A stretch of DNA of 64,000 nt from Sphingomonas sp. BAUL-RG-20F-R05-02 (GTDB taxonomy: Bacteria; Pseudomonadota; Alphaproteobacteria; Sphingomonadales; Sphingomonadaceae). Positions 17,642 to 27,269 of the stretch are shown here, one piece after another (the stretch's first letter is position 1; each line of letters opens with the position of its first letter). A program made the translations under genes and the position numbers. The stretch lies in assembly GCF_022662305.1 (NCBI RefSeq), contig NZ_JAKNQH010000013.1, positions 1 through 64,000 on the forward strand, read 5' to 3'. The notes under the pieces are model-generated. The model saw only the letters and a list, made by a program, of their open reading frames with translations. It made no database searches and was not told the origin of the DNA.

Positions 17642-20584
17642 ATGAAGATCAAGATGCTACGATTGGCACTCTCTAGCGCGACCGCACTCACTGCCGTGGT
17701 TGCAGCGAGTGCGCCCGCCTACGCTCAGACCACCACCGGATCGATCCGCGGCAAGGCAACCGCGTCGACCGGGACGGGCGCGGCTGGCGCGAGCGTCACG
17801 GCCGTCAGCCAGGCGACCAACCAGACGCTGCGCGCAACGACCGACCCGAACGGCAACTACTCGCTCAACGGCCTGCGTCCAGGCCAGTACACAATCGCGA
17901 TCACGGCAGCGAACGGCGAGACGTTCGAACGCGACGTGATCATCGCGGTGGGCCAGTCGGCGACCCTCGACGCGACCCTGACCGCCGCGCCGGCGGCGGG
18001 CGCCGAACCGTCCGCCGACGCCGCACCGACACGCGACATCGTGGTGCAGGGCAGCCGTCTCGTCGAGACTAAGACCAGCGAGATCGCGACCAACATCAGC
18101 CAGCAGCAGATCCGCACCCTGCCGCAGACCGATCGGAACTTCCTTTCGTTCGCCGCCCTCGCCCCCGGCGTCACCTATGTCGACAGCGAAACCAACAAGG
18201 GCATCCAGTCGGGCGCATCCACGCGCAGCCAGGTCAACGTGTTCATCGACGGCGTCAGCCTGAAGAACCAGGTGCTCGACGGCGGCATCGCCGGTCAGCA
18301 GGACAGTCGCGGCAACCCGTTCGGCCAGCTTGCGATCGGCGAGTTCCGCGTGCTGACGCAGAACTACAAGGCGGAGTACGAGCAGGCCGGCGCCGCCGTC
18401 ATCACGGCGGTGACGAAGTCCGGCACCAACCAGTTCCACGGCGAGGCGTTCGGCCAGTATACCGGCAAGGGCCTGACCGAGAAGGCGTACATAGACAAGC
18501 GCGACGGCAACCCCGAACCTTCATTCACGCGCAAGCAGTATGGCGCCTCGCTCGGCGGCCCGATCATCAAGGACAAGCTGTTCTTCTTCGGCGCCTACGA
18601 AGGCAACGATCAGGATCGTGCGTTCAACGTGCGGCTCGGCAATCGCACCGCCACCAACCTGGCGCAGTTCGGCCAGTACGAGGGCACCTACGTCAGCCCG
18701 TTCCGCGGCGACTTCTTCTTCGGCAAGCTGACGTTCACGCCGGACGCACACCAAGTGTTCGACCTGTCGTATTCAAAGCGGACGGAGACGGACATCCAAG
18801 GCTTCGGCAACGGCCAGAACGTCGCCTACTCGGCCGCCGAGAACAAGAAGAACACCGTCGACACCTATGACTACAAATGGACGTACACGGGCGCCGACTT
18901 CATCAACCAGTTCGACGCCAGCTATCTGAACTACGTCTACAACCCGACCTCGCTCAATCCGAACGAGTCGACGTTCATCTACAACGGCGTCATCACGTTC
19001 GGCGGCAAGAACGCGAGCCAGCGCATCAACCAGCAGAGCTACACGCTGCGCGACGACGTGACCTACAGCGGCCTCGACGGCCACGTCTTCAAGGCGGGCA
19101 TCAAGCTGGCGTTCCAGGACTACGATTTCCAGAAGCTGTTCTACGTCCAGCCGACCTATACCTATGACATCAACACCGCCAACGGCACCGATTTCAGCTT
19201 CCCCGCGCAGGCGCAGCTCGGTGTCGGCAACACGCATATCGGGGCACGCAACTCGCAGCTCGGCGTGTTCGGACAGGACGATTGGGACATTACCGACAAG
19301 CTCCAGCTCAACCTTGGTCTCCGCTGGGACTACGAATCGAACATGAACAACAACAAATATGCCACGCCTGCCAACGCTGCCGCGTTGCTCGCTCAGCTGC
19401 CGCAAACCTACTACTACAATCCCAAGGACTACATCGCCACCGGTCGGAACCGTCCGGCATACCTAAAGATGTTCCAGCCGCGCATCGGCTTCTCCTACGA
19501 CTTCAAGGACGACCAGACGACGGTGCTGTTCGGCGGCTATGGCCGCTATTACGATCGCAACGTGTTCAACAACACGCTGGATGAACAGTACCGCCTGCAA
19601 TATTCGATCTACAACTTCTACTTCTCAAAGAACGGCGGCGTGAACGTCAATGGCAATCAGACCGTCGCATGGGATCCGAAGTATCTGACGCGCGACGGAC
19701 TGCTCGACCTCTTGGCGACGGGCACCACCGGGCGCCCGCAGCTGTTCGCCGTGAAGAACGATACCAAGCCGCCGGTGACCGATCAGTTCAGCCTAGGGCT
19801 GCGCCAGAAGGTAGGCATCTTCCGCACCAGCTTGACCGCCAGCTACATCCGCGGGCGCAACGGCTACACGACTCTCTGGGCCACGCGTAAGAACAACGGC
19901 CTCGGCGACTGCTGCGACACCGCGCTGGCCAACAGCTACGGCTACGACAACGTGCTGATCGGCTATGACGGGCTCGATACCCGCTACAAGGCGATCTACT
20001 TCACCATCGACAAGGACTATACCCAGGCATCGCACTGGGGCGTGAACATTAACTACACGCTCTCCAAGGGCGAGCAGAACGGCGGTGACCTGTTCAGCCT
20101 CGATGGCGTGACTCCGGATGCCTACGGCTGGCGTCCACGTGCCGGCGACGAACGTCACCACGTCGTCGTCTCCAGCATCGTCGACCTTCCATTCGGATTC
20201 CAGTTCTCAACTCTGTCCACGTTCGGGAGCGGCCAGGCATTTCAAGTGTTCGATGCTACCAACCCAGTCCGCAACGTCATCCGGTCCGCGTATCCCCAGA
20301 AGAACTGCATCGGCGGTGTCTTCGCCTACTGCGAGGTCAATCTGACGCTCCAGAACAAGGTCAAGCTGTTCGGATCGCATGAGGTGAGCGTCGCGGTCGA
20401 CCTGTTCAACGCGTTCAACAACAAGAACTTCTCAGGCTTCGACGGATACGTGAACAACCAGCAGGTGACCGACGCCACCGGCACGCACGCCGCCGATCCG
20501 CTCAACCCGGCGAACGCGCAGAACGCGACCACCACGCTCACGCTGCCGAGACGCATCCAGTTCCGCGTCGGCTACCGCTTCTAG
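17642..20584 (+). CDS. Oar-like TonB-dependent outer-membrane receptor
   Basis: 980 residues. A signal peptide (LALSSATALTAVVAASAPAY) is followed by a carboxypeptidase-regulatory-like domain (about 30-115: TGSIRGKATASTG, NGNYSLNGLRPGQYTI), a TonB box (RDIVVQGSR), a plug domain (TLPQTDRNFLSFAALAPG, VNVFIDGVS) and a long beta-barrel ending in aromatic RIQFRVGYRF. Such receptors take up large oligosaccharides. ATG 17642 has AGGGGA 7 bases upstream; ATG 17636 is too close to it. It lies 46 bp after lacI and is followed by a hairpin, then hydrolase genes. Confidence 0.9.
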   Translation: MKIKMLRLALSSATALTAVVAASAPAYAQTTTGSIRGKATASTGTGAAGASVTAVSQATNQTLRATTDPNGNYSLNGLRPGQYTIAITAANGETFERDVIIAVGQSATLDATLTAAPAAGAEPSADAAPTRDIVVQGSRLVETKTSEIATNISQQQIRTLPQTDRNFLSFAALAPGVTYVDSETNKGIQSGASTRSQVNVFIDGVSLKNQVLDGGIAGQQDSRGNPFGQLAIGEFRVLTQNYKAEYEQAGAAVITAVTKSGTNQFHGEAFGQYTGKGLTEKAYIDKRDGNPEPSFTRKQYGASLGGPIIKDKLFFFGAYEGNDQDRAFNVRLGNRTATNLAQFGQYEGTYVSPFRGDFFFGKLTFTPDAHQVFDLSYSKRTETDIQGFGNGQNVAYSAAENKKNTVDTYDYKWTYTGADFINQFDASYLNYVYNPTSLNPNESTFIYNGVITFGGKNASQRINQQSYTLRDDVTYSGLDGHVFKAGIKLAFQDYDFQKLFYVQPTYTYDINTANGTDFSFPAQAQLGVGNTHIGARNSQLGVFGQDDWDITDKLQLNLGLRWDYESNMNNNKYATPANAAALLAQLPQTYYYNPKDYIATGRNRPAYLKMFQPRIGFSYDFKDDQTTVLFGGYGRYYDRNVFNNTLDEQYRLQYSIYNFYFSKNGGVNVNGNQTVAWDPKYLTRDGLLDLLATGTTGRPQLFAVKNDTKPPVTDQFSLGLRQKVGIFRTSLTASYIRGRNGYTTLWATRKNNGLGDCCDTALANSYGYDNVLIGYDGLDTRYKAIYFTIDKDYTQASHWGVNINYTLSKGEQNGGDLFSLDGVTPDAYGWRPRAGDERHHVVVSSIVDLPFGFQFSTLSTFGSGQAFQVFDATNPVRNVIRSAYPQKNCIGGVFAYCEVNLTLQNKVKLFGSHEVSVAVDLFNAFNNKNFSGFDGYVNNQQVTDATGTHAADPLNPANAQNATTTLTLPRRIQFRVGYRF

Positions 20585-20595
20585 TTCCTCACATC

Positions 20596-20622
20596 GGGTG
20601 GGCGGCACCGTGCCGCCCACCC
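20596..20622 (+). terminator. hairpin after TonB receptor gene
   Basis: Perfect 12-bp arms (GGGTGGGCGGCA and its complement) with a 3-base loop, 12 bases after the receptor stop. No T-tract follows, so it may act as a partial terminator or mRNA 3'-end stabiliser between the receptor and the hydrolase genes. Confidence 0.6.
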
Positions 20623-20650
20623 TGCAGCGCGTCACGAACAAGGAGCGTAG

Positions 20651-22171
20651 ATGCTCGACCGACGACATTTCCTCGGGACCGGCGGCCTGTTGCTCGCCGG
20701 CCTCTCCAGCGGATGCGCGACGATGCCGCACCAGCCGGCGAGCACAGCGCCGGTGGACAACCTCATCACCGGTCTTCAGGAGCGCACGTTTCGATTCTTC
20801 TGGGACACGACCGATCCAGCAAACGGCCTCGCGCCGGATCGCTGGCCAACGCCGAGCTTCGCCTCCATCGCTGCGGTCGGCTTCGCGCTCACGGCCTATC
20901 CAATCGGCGTCGCCCACGGTTGGATCACGCGCGAACAGGCCCGGCAACGCACGCTCGCCACCCTCACCTTCTTCGCGAACGCGCCGCAGGGCAAGGACCC
21001 GACCGGGTTCAGCGGCTACAAGGGCTTCTTCTATCATTTCCTCGGCACGACCAAAGGCCAGCGGTTCGCGCGCAGCGAATTGTCTACGATCGACACCGCG
21101 CTGCTGCTCGCCGGCGTGCTGTTCGCGCAGAGCTGGTTCGATGGCGAACACCCGGAGGAAGCGCGCATCCGCAGGCTTGCCGACCAGCTCTATGGCGCGG
21201 TGGAGTGGGACTGGATCACGCCGCGCGCGCCCTTCGTGGCGATGGGATGGCATCCCGAAACGGGCTTCATCCCGAGCGACTGGAACATCTACAACGAGAG
21301 TCTGATCCTCTACATCCTCGCGCTGGGGTCACCGACGCATCCGCTGCCGCCGGACACCTGGGCGAAGTGGACGGCGCGCTTCGATCCGTCGTGGGACACG
21401 TCGACCATCGACAACTACTTCACCGGGTTCGCGCCGCTGTTCGGCCACCAGTACAGCCAGATTTGGATCGACTTCCGCGGCATGGTGGACGATTACTCCA
21501 AGCGCCGCGGGATCACCTACTTCGAGAACAGCAAGCGCGCGACCTATGCGCAGCAGCGCTATGCGATCGCCAATGCCGGCAAGTTCGCCGGCTACGGCGC
21601 CGATGTCTGGGGGCTTACCGCCTGCGATGGGCCGGGAGATTTCAAGCGCACCATCGGCGGCACGCCGTACGAGTTCTTCAGCTATTCCGCGCGCGGGCCC
21701 GGCGACCGCGACGACGGCACGATAGCTCCTACCGCCGCGCTCGGCTCGATCGCGTTCGCGCCGGGCACGCCGTACGAGTTCTTCAGCTATTCCGCGCGCG
21801 GGCCCGGCGACCGCGACGACGGCACGATAGCTCCTACCGCCGCGCTCGGCTCGATCGCGTTCGCGCCCGAGATCGTGGTGCCAACCGCGCAGGCGATGGT
21901 CGCGCGCTACGGCCGCGCCATCTACGGCAAATACGGCTTTCTCGACGCCTTCAACCCGACGCTGACCGATCCCGCCGCACCCCTGCTGCACGGCCAGATC
22001 GTCCCCGGCATCGGATGGGTCGACAAGGACTATCTCGGCATCGATCAGGGTCCGATCGTTGCGATGATCGAGAACTGGCGCAGCGGGATGATCTGGAGGA
22101 CCATGCGCCGCAATCCGCACATCCGGCGCGGACTGGAACGTGCCGGATTCACCGGCGGATGGCTGGCGTGA
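20651..22171 (+). CDS. glucoamylase-like (GH144-type) glycosidase
   Basis: 506 residues. The N-terminus carries RRHFLGTGGLLLAG, a Tat-like signal, with a weak lipobox SSGC. The (alpha/alpha)6 domain shows LQERTFRFFWDTTDPANGL, GFIPSDWNIYNESLILYIL, YGADVWGLTACDGP and DDGTIAPTAA, the marks of the glucoamylase-like/GH144 group, whose characterised members are endo-beta-1,2-glucanases. A 35-residue segment (about 337-371 and 372-406) is present twice in tandem, which may disturb folding. ATG 20651 follows AAGGAG. First gene of a pair overlapping the next by 13 bases. Confidence 0.85.
   Translation: MLDRRHFLGTGGLLLAGLSSGCATMPHQPASTAPVDNLITGLQERTFRFFWDTTDPANGLAPDRWPTPSFASIAAVGFALTAYPIGVAHGWITREQARQRTLATLTFFANAPQGKDPTGFSGYKGFFYHFLGTTKGQRFARSELSTIDTALLLAGVLFAQSWFDGEHPEEARIRRLADQLYGAVEWDWITPRAPFVAMGWHPETGFIPSDWNIYNESLILYILALGSPTHPLPPDTWAKWTARFDPSWDTSTIDNYFTGFAPLFGHQYSQIWIDFRGMVDDYSKRRGITYFENSKRATYAQQRYAIANAGKFAGYGADVWGLTACDGPGDFKRTIGGTPYEFFSYSARGPGDRDDGTIAPTAALGSIAFAPGTPYEFFSYSARGPGDRDDGTIAPTAALGSIAFAPEIVVPTAQAMVARYGRAIYGKYGFLDAFNPTLTDPAAPLLHGQIVPGIGWVDKDYLGIDQGPIVAMIENWRSGMIWRTMRRNPHIRRGLERAGFTGGWLA
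21659..21868 (+). repeat. 105-bp in-frame tandem duplication inside the GH144-type gene
   Basis: Copy 1 at 21659-21763 and copy 2 at 21764-21868 are identical except for the last base. The unit is 35 codons, beginning GTPYEFFSYSARGPGDRDDG, so the frame is kept. The unit includes the conserved DDGTIAPTAA segment, which is single in relatives. Near identity indicates a very recent event or an assembly error. Confidence 0.95.
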
Positions 22172-25100
22172 TGGCCGTCGTCGCCGCGCCGGCGGTCGCG
22201 GTGGAGGCGACCACGCTCGACGGGTTCGAGGCTACCACGCCTTGGACCGCTAGCGCGTCCGATGGCGTCTCCGCGCACTTGGCCGCGGTCGCGGGCGCCA
22301 CGGGGCACGCGCTGCGGCTCAATTACGACTTCGCGCAGGTTTCAGGCTATGCGTTCGTGCGGCGCACGCTGCCGATCGACTGGCCTGCCGATTTCGAGAT
22401 GACCCTGAAGGTTCGCGGCACAGGCGGCGTCAACGATCTCCAGATCAAGTTCGTCGATGCGAGCGGCACCAACGTCTGGTGGTACCGCCGCGCCAACTTC
22501 CGCGCGAGCGCCGAATGGCAGACGGTGCGCATCCGCCCCCGCGACCTCAGCTTCGCCTGGGGGCCGAGCGTGGACAGGACGCTACGTCGCACGCAAACGA
22601 TGGAAATCGTGCTTGCCCGTGGTCGGGACGGCGGTGCCGGCGACCTCGAGGTGGACGATCTGACGCTGACGACGCTGCCGCCGCCGCGCCCGTTGCCGCC
22701 GGTGCACGCGAGCGATCCGCGCGCGACCGACGGCGATCGCGCAACGGCATGGGTCGCGCGCGGCGGCGACGCGCTGACGCTCGATTTCGGCGGCCGCAAG
22801 GCGCTCGGCGGTCTGATGCTCGACTGGGCGCCAGGTGCCGCGGCGACACGCTACGCGATCGACGTGTCCGACGATGGGCGGACGTGGCGCCGGGTCCGCG
22901 AGGTCACCGCAGGCGATGGCGGGAGCGATCCGATCGCGCTTGCCGACACCGAGACCCGCTATCTACGGATCGTCCTGCCGTCGGGCGCGGCGCCGGCGCG
23001 CCTCTCCGAGCTAGCGGTCGAGCCGCCAGCCTTCGCAGAGACCCCTAACGCGTTCATCGCCGCGCTGGCCAACACGTCGTCACGCGGCAGCTATCCGCGC
23101 GGGTTCTCCGGCGAACAGCCCTACTGGACGCTTGTCGGTACCGACGGCGGCACTCAGTCCGGCCTGATCGGCGAGGATGGCGCGATCGAGGTCGCCAAGG
23201 GTGGCTTCTCGATCGAGCCCTTCGTCGTCGCGGACGGCCATGTCTTCACGTGGGCAGACGTGACATCGCGCCAGTCGCTGAAGGACGGCTACCTGCCGAT
23301 GCCGCAGGTGACTTGGTCTTCGCCGGGCTGGACGCTTGCCACCATGCTTTTCGCGGACACGCGTGCGCCCCGTCTGATGGCGGCGTGGCGTCTGACCAAT
23401 ACGGGCGCGACGCGTCGCACTCTGCGCCTGCTGCTCGCAGTCCGGCCCTTCCAGGTCAATCCTCCGGCGCAGTTCCTCAGCCAGCAGGGCGGCGTGAGCC
23501 CGATCTCCGCAATCACGTGGAACGGCGAGCGACTGGCCGTCACCAGTCCACCCGTGATCGACGGCGACGCGGCAACCATGCGTACGGTCCGGCCGGTCGT
23601 CAGGCCGACTGCGGTCACCGCGCGCCCGTTGGATCAGGGCGCGCTGATGATCACTCCAACGCCGACGGGTGCGTCTAGCGCTAGAGATCCGACTGGCCTG
23701 GCTTCCGCAACGCTCGCCTACGATCTCACCCTTGCGCCCGGCGAGAGCCGCGACATTCCGGTGGTGCTTCCTTTCGCCGGCGAAGGCTATGCGGTTGACC
23801 ACGCTGCATTCGACACCGCCCGCGAGACTACCGCGCAGGATTGGCGGCGAAAGCTCGGCCACGTCATCATCACCGTGCCACCCGCGAAGCAGCCGATCGC
23901 GGACACGGTTCGCACCGCCCTCGCGCACATCCTGATTAGCAGAGACGGTCCGGCATTGAAGCCTGGCACCCGCTCCTACGATCGTAGCTGGATCCGCGAT
24001 GGCGCGATGATGTCGGACACGTTGCTGCGGCTCGGCGTGACATCCCCTGCCCGAGCCTTCGCGGACTGGTACGGCACCAAACTGTTCGCGAATGGCAAGG
24101 TGCCGTGCTGCGTCGACGCGCGCGGAGCCGATCCGGTGCCCGAGAACGACGCGCCGGGCGAGTACATCCACCTCGTCACGCAGCTCTACCGCTTCACGCA
24201 TGATCACGCCGCGCTCACACGGGACTGGCCCCGGCTCGATGCCGCTCGCCGCTTCATGGACACGCGACGCCTGTCCGAACGTACGCCTGCGAATCGCAGC
24301 GGAGACGGAGCGCTAGGCTACGGACTGATGCCGCCGTCGATCAGTCATGAAGGCTATTCCGCGCAGGCCCAGTACAGCCTCTGGGACGATTTCTGGGCCA
24401 TCACCGGCTACAAGGACGCGACCTTCGCCTCGCGAGCACTCGGCAAGCCTGAAGCGGATGAGATCGATCAAGCCCGCAAGCAGTTCGTCGGCGACGTGCA
24501 CGCCGCGATCAGCGCGGCTGCAGCGCGTTGGCGGATCGACTACATCCCTGGCGCGACCAGCGTCGGGGATTTCGACGCAACCTCCACGACGATCGCGCTG
24601 GATCCGGCCGGCGAACAGGATGCGTTGGACCCTGCGCTGCTCCGGCACACGTTCGAGCGTCAGTGGGATCGCGTGACAGCGCGCACCGCTGCGGGCGCGG
24701 ATTGGAGCGACTACACGCCGTACGAACTGCGCAACGTCTCCGCCTTCATACGCCTGGGCTGGCGCGCGCGCGCGAACCGGCTGCTCGACGGCTACATGGC
24801 GGACCGGCGTCCCGCGGCGTGGAACGGCTGGGCCGAAGTCGTCGGGCGACGTCCCCGTGAGGTCCGCTTCATCGGCGACATGCCTCACGCATGGGTCGCC
24901 TCGGACTTCATCCGGGCAGCGCTCGACATGTTCGCCTATGCGCGCGCGCCCGACGAGGCGATCGTGATCGCCGCAGGACTCGATGCGGGATGGCTGACGG
25001 GGGCGGGATCGAGCGTCCGGGGGTTGGTGACGCCCTACGGCAGCCTTGGCGTCTCGGTGAGCGGAAGCGCTGAGCGGCTGCGAGTTCATCTTGCTGGGAC

Positions 25101-25287
25101 TGCCAAGCCACCTGGAGGATTCGTCATCCCGCTGCCAAATGCGGGACTTGCGGCGACTGCTACCGTCGACGGCAGTCCGACTTCGACGACTAACGGGGCT
25201 GTCGTGATTGCAGCCGATGGGAAGTCCCACAGCGTCGTGATCCAGACGCAGCGCGGAACGCCAATCAGACTGCCTAGGTCGAGGTAG
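22159..25287 (+). CDS. discoidin-domain-containing (alpha/alpha)6 glycosidase
   Basis: 1042 residues. Residues about 15-170 are a carbohydrate-binding-like beta sandwich (FEMTLKVRGTGGVNDLQIKF); residues about 190-280 are an F5/8 type C (discoidin) module (ATDGDRATAWVARGGDALTL, YLRIVLPSG). A beta-sandwich domain follows, then a helical catalytic domain (SYDRSWIRDGAMMSDTLLRL, GWAEVVGRRPREVRFIGDMP) like (alpha/alpha)6 glycosidases. ATG 22159 overlaps the previous gene; ATG 22171 is an alternative. The short hydrophobic N-terminus is a poor signal peptide. Substrate unknown, presumably the same glucan as its partner. Confidence 0.75.
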   Translation: MAGVMAVVAAPAVAVEATTLDGFEATTPWTASASDGVSAHLAAVAGATGHALRLNYDFAQVSGYAFVRRTLPIDWPADFEMTLKVRGTGGVNDLQIKFVDASGTNVWWYRRANFRASAEWQTVRIRPRDLSFAWGPSVDRTLRRTQTMEIVLARGRDGGAGDLEVDDLTLTTLPPPRPLPPVHASDPRATDGDRATAWVARGGDALTLDFGGRKALGGLMLDWAPGAAATRYAIDVSDDGRTWRRVREVTAGDGGSDPIALADTETRYLRIVLPSGAAPARLSELAVEPPAFAETPNAFIAALANTSSRGSYPRGFSGEQPYWTLVGTDGGTQSGLIGEDGAIEVAKGGFSIEPFVVADGHVFTWADVTSRQSLKDGYLPMPQVTWSSPGWTLATMLFADTRAPRLMAAWRLTNTGATRRTLRLLLAVRPFQVNPPAQFLSQQGGVSPISAITWNGERLAVTSPPVIDGDAATMRTVRPVVRPTAVTARPLDQGALMITPTPTGASSARDPTGLASATLAYDLTLAPGESRDIPVVLPFAGEGYAVDHAAFDTARETTAQDWRRKLGHVIITVPPAKQPIADTVRTALAHILISRDGPALKPGTRSYDRSWIRDGAMMSDTLLRLGVTSPARAFADWYGTKLFANGKVPCCVDARGADPVPENDAPGEYIHLVTQLYRFTHDHAALTRDWPRLDAARRFMDTRRLSERTPANRSGDGALGYGLMPPSISHEGYSAQAQYSLWDDFWAITGYKDATFASRALGKPEADEIDQARKQFVGDVHAAISAAAARWRIDYIPGATSVGDFDATSTTIALDPAGEQDALDPALLRHTFERQWDRVTARTAAGADWSDYTPYELRNVSAFIRLGWRARANRLLDGYMADRRPAAWNGWAEVVGRRPREVRFIGDMPHAWVASDFIRAALDMFAYARAPDEAIVIAAGLDAGWLTGAGSSVRGLVTPYGSLGVSVSGSAERLRVHLAGTAKPPGGFVIPLPNAGLAATATVDGSPTSTTNGAVVIAADGKSHSVVIQTQRGTPIRLPRSR

Positions 25288-25464
25288 TTCATATCCAGTG
25301 CTGGTCTGGCCGCATAAGGATCTACAAGCCTTGGCTGACGGACCAGCCACTCCCGCCCGCGCTGCGGGATTGAACGACCTCCGCCACTTCTCGACCGTCA
25401 CGGTAATCACGAACTGTCGAAGGTGGGAAGCGCCAGCGCCTGCTTCCGATCACAGCAACGACTG

Positions 25465-25782
25465 CTATACCGGGTTTGGCGCTTCGCACCGTTCGGTCAC
25501 TCCGCGGCGGCGCAACTCGTTGTTCGCGCCGTACCGGATGTCCACGTCGCGATCGCGCACGAAGGCGGACAGCGCCTCATCGCTTAAATCTCTCCAAGGG
25601 CGTCTGCGGTCAGGCCCGGACATCTCTTGGACCGGATCGGCACGGTCCTGGCGAGGGCGGCGGAAGTGGTCACGTCCCGAGATCGTTGGTGGCACCTGCC
25701 GCCCGCCGGACGACCCGCTACCAGCTTGCCGCCCGCTCAGGCGCTCTGATGAAAGCCCTAGTGTCTTCGTAGCCGGATCCAC
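25465..25782 (-). CDS. doubtful small hypothetical protein
   Basis: Open frame of 105 codons from GTG. Only the C-terminal third (RDLSDEALSAFVRDRDVDIR then YGANNELRRRG) looks protein-like, with a helical pattern found in short sphingomonad proteins; the N-terminal part is low-complexity and may be non-coding. No clear ribosome-binding site. The flanks 25288-25464 and 25783-25936 show nothing recognisable. Confidence 0.3.
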   Translation of the reverse strand: MDPATKTLGLSSERLSGRQAGSGSSGGRQVPPTISGRDHFRRPRQDRADPVQEMSGPDRRRPWRDLSDEALSAFVRDRDVDIRYGANNELRRRGVTERCEAPNPV

Positions 25783-25936
25783 CGGGGTGGCGTGGAGATC
25801 GGAAGCGACCGAGGCGTCTCGTCGGCGTTGCTCGGCCGTTCAGGCTTTCGCACCATTCTCAGCCATGCCGGCGTCCAGCAGCTTCATAGATCGCTTCTTT
25901 CGATCGCCGTTCCTGGCCTAAGTGGCGGCACCCTCG

Positions 25937-26080
25937 TCAGGCGGCGAGGCGCAGCCTGTTCCGCCCCGACGATTTAGCGGCGTACAGGGCCTCGTCAGCC
26001 GCACGGTAGACCGAACCGCTGTCGGCGTCGGGCGAGATCGGGGCCACACCAAAGCTCGCGGTCACCCGAACTTTCTGGCC
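25937..26080 (-). pseudogene. C-terminal fragment of a GGDEF (diguanylate cyclase) gene
   Basis: The last 47 codons read KVRVTASFGVAPISPDA and then YRAADEALYAAKSSGRNRLR, the standard end of a GGDEF domain. The GGDEF catalytic loop itself and everything before are missing; upstream sequence to about 26280 is shifted between frames and not convincingly part of the gene. A relic of a cyclic-di-GMP synthase, not functional. Confidence 0.7.
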
Positions 26081-26280
26081 AGAGATAGAAGACGACGCTC
26101 GCCCCTGCCGCCGCGACGTCGGCAACACGCTTCTCCATGTAGAAGGCTTCGAGATCCTTGATGGAGTAGGAACGGATCTGTCGCACCTGGTGCGGGGGGT
26201 CGGTGGAAAATGGTTTGCTGATCCCGCCTTCCACTTCGGAAAAAGCCGGCGGGCGTGATCGACCATGCTCAGGAGCGAAA

Positions 26281-27060
26281 TCAACCGGGCGAAGCGGCGG
26301 AACCTGCAAGCAGGCCTCCATCGATGTTGACTTCCGTCCCAGTCACGTAGGTCGCCTCATCTGAAGCGAGTGTCACGGCGATGGCCGCCACCTCGTCCGG
26401 CATCCCGAACCTTTTCAGCGGCGTATCCGCGACGAGCGCTCGCATCTTCCCGTTACGGCCGGGACCGCTTCCTAGCATCGGTTCCCAGATCGAAGTGAGG
26501 ATGGCTGCCGGGTGAATGGAGTTGCAGCGAATCTGCCAACCTTGTTGAGCGCAATAGAGTGCAACCGTCTTGCTGTGGTTGCGAATCGCGGCCTTGGACG
26601 AGGCGTACGCCGCAGCGCCGGGGATGCCGACCAACCCAGAGCGCGAGGATATATTGATGATCGATCCCGTTCCCGCCCCCTTCATCGCGCCGATCGCATA
26701 GCGACAGCCGAGAAACGTTCCATCAAGGTTGACCCGATGGACCTCGCGCCAATCCGCTAGGCTGGCGTGTTCCGGGTCGTGGGGCACCAGACCCGCTTCG
26801 AACCCCGTAACGCCCGCATTGTTGACCACGACGTCGGCGACAGGAACGATCCCGGCCAGCCGCGACCAGTCGGCCTCCTCGCGCACATCGACACGTTCGA
26901 ACCGACAGCCGATCTCGGCGGCAGTAGCGGCCCCCATGGCTTCGTCTATGTCGGTGACGATGACGACCGCGCCTTCGTTATGGAAGCTCGTCGCGATGGC
27001 GCGGCCGATGCCACGCGCAGCGCCGGTGACGACGCACGTCTTATTGCTCAGTCTTTTCAT
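26281..27060 (-). CDS. classical short-chain dehydrogenase/reductase
   Basis: 259 residues with a complete SDR fold: TGAARGIG cofactor motif, Asp39 in VIVTDID suggesting preference for NAD(H), NNAG, catalytic Ser in INISSRSG, YASSK active site, and a C-terminus with VTGTEVNIDGG. These act on sugars, alcohols or steroids; the site next to a sugar-catabolic locus suggests a carbohydrate substrate. Separate from the LysR gene by about 210 bp of plain sequence. Confidence 0.85.
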   Translation of the reverse strand: MKRLSNKTCVVTGAARGIGRAIATSFHNEGAVVIVTDIDEAMGAATAAEIGCRFERVDVREEADWSRLAGIVPVADVVVNNAGVTGFEAGLVPHDPEHASLADWREVHRVNLDGTFLGCRYAIGAMKGAGTGSIINISSRSGLVGIPGAAAYASSKAAIRNHSKTVALYCAQQGWQIRCNSIHPAAILTSIWEPMLGSGPGRNGKMRALVADTPLKRFGMPDEVAAIAVTLASDEATYVTGTEVNIDGGLLAGSAASPG

Positions 27061-27269
27061 GATGATCTCGAGATAGAGCCCAGTCGGCGGATTGCTCCGC
27101 TGGCGATTGTCTTGCCCCTAGGGGTGACGCTGGATCATTTCGAAGAACTCTTGAGGATGGCGTGATCTAACTGGTTGCGCCGCCGACCGCAACTTCCAAC
27201 ACCGCGCTGTCCTACATTTCGCGCGATGGCACTCGCCTTGGCCAGTCTGAGTTGGAAGCGTCTTCAACC

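Noticed and set aside
20713..22158. Upstream extension of the discoidin glycosidase frame
   Set aside because: It reads through the out-of-frame GH144-type gene, is Arg-rich and has no domain; the real start is near 22159.
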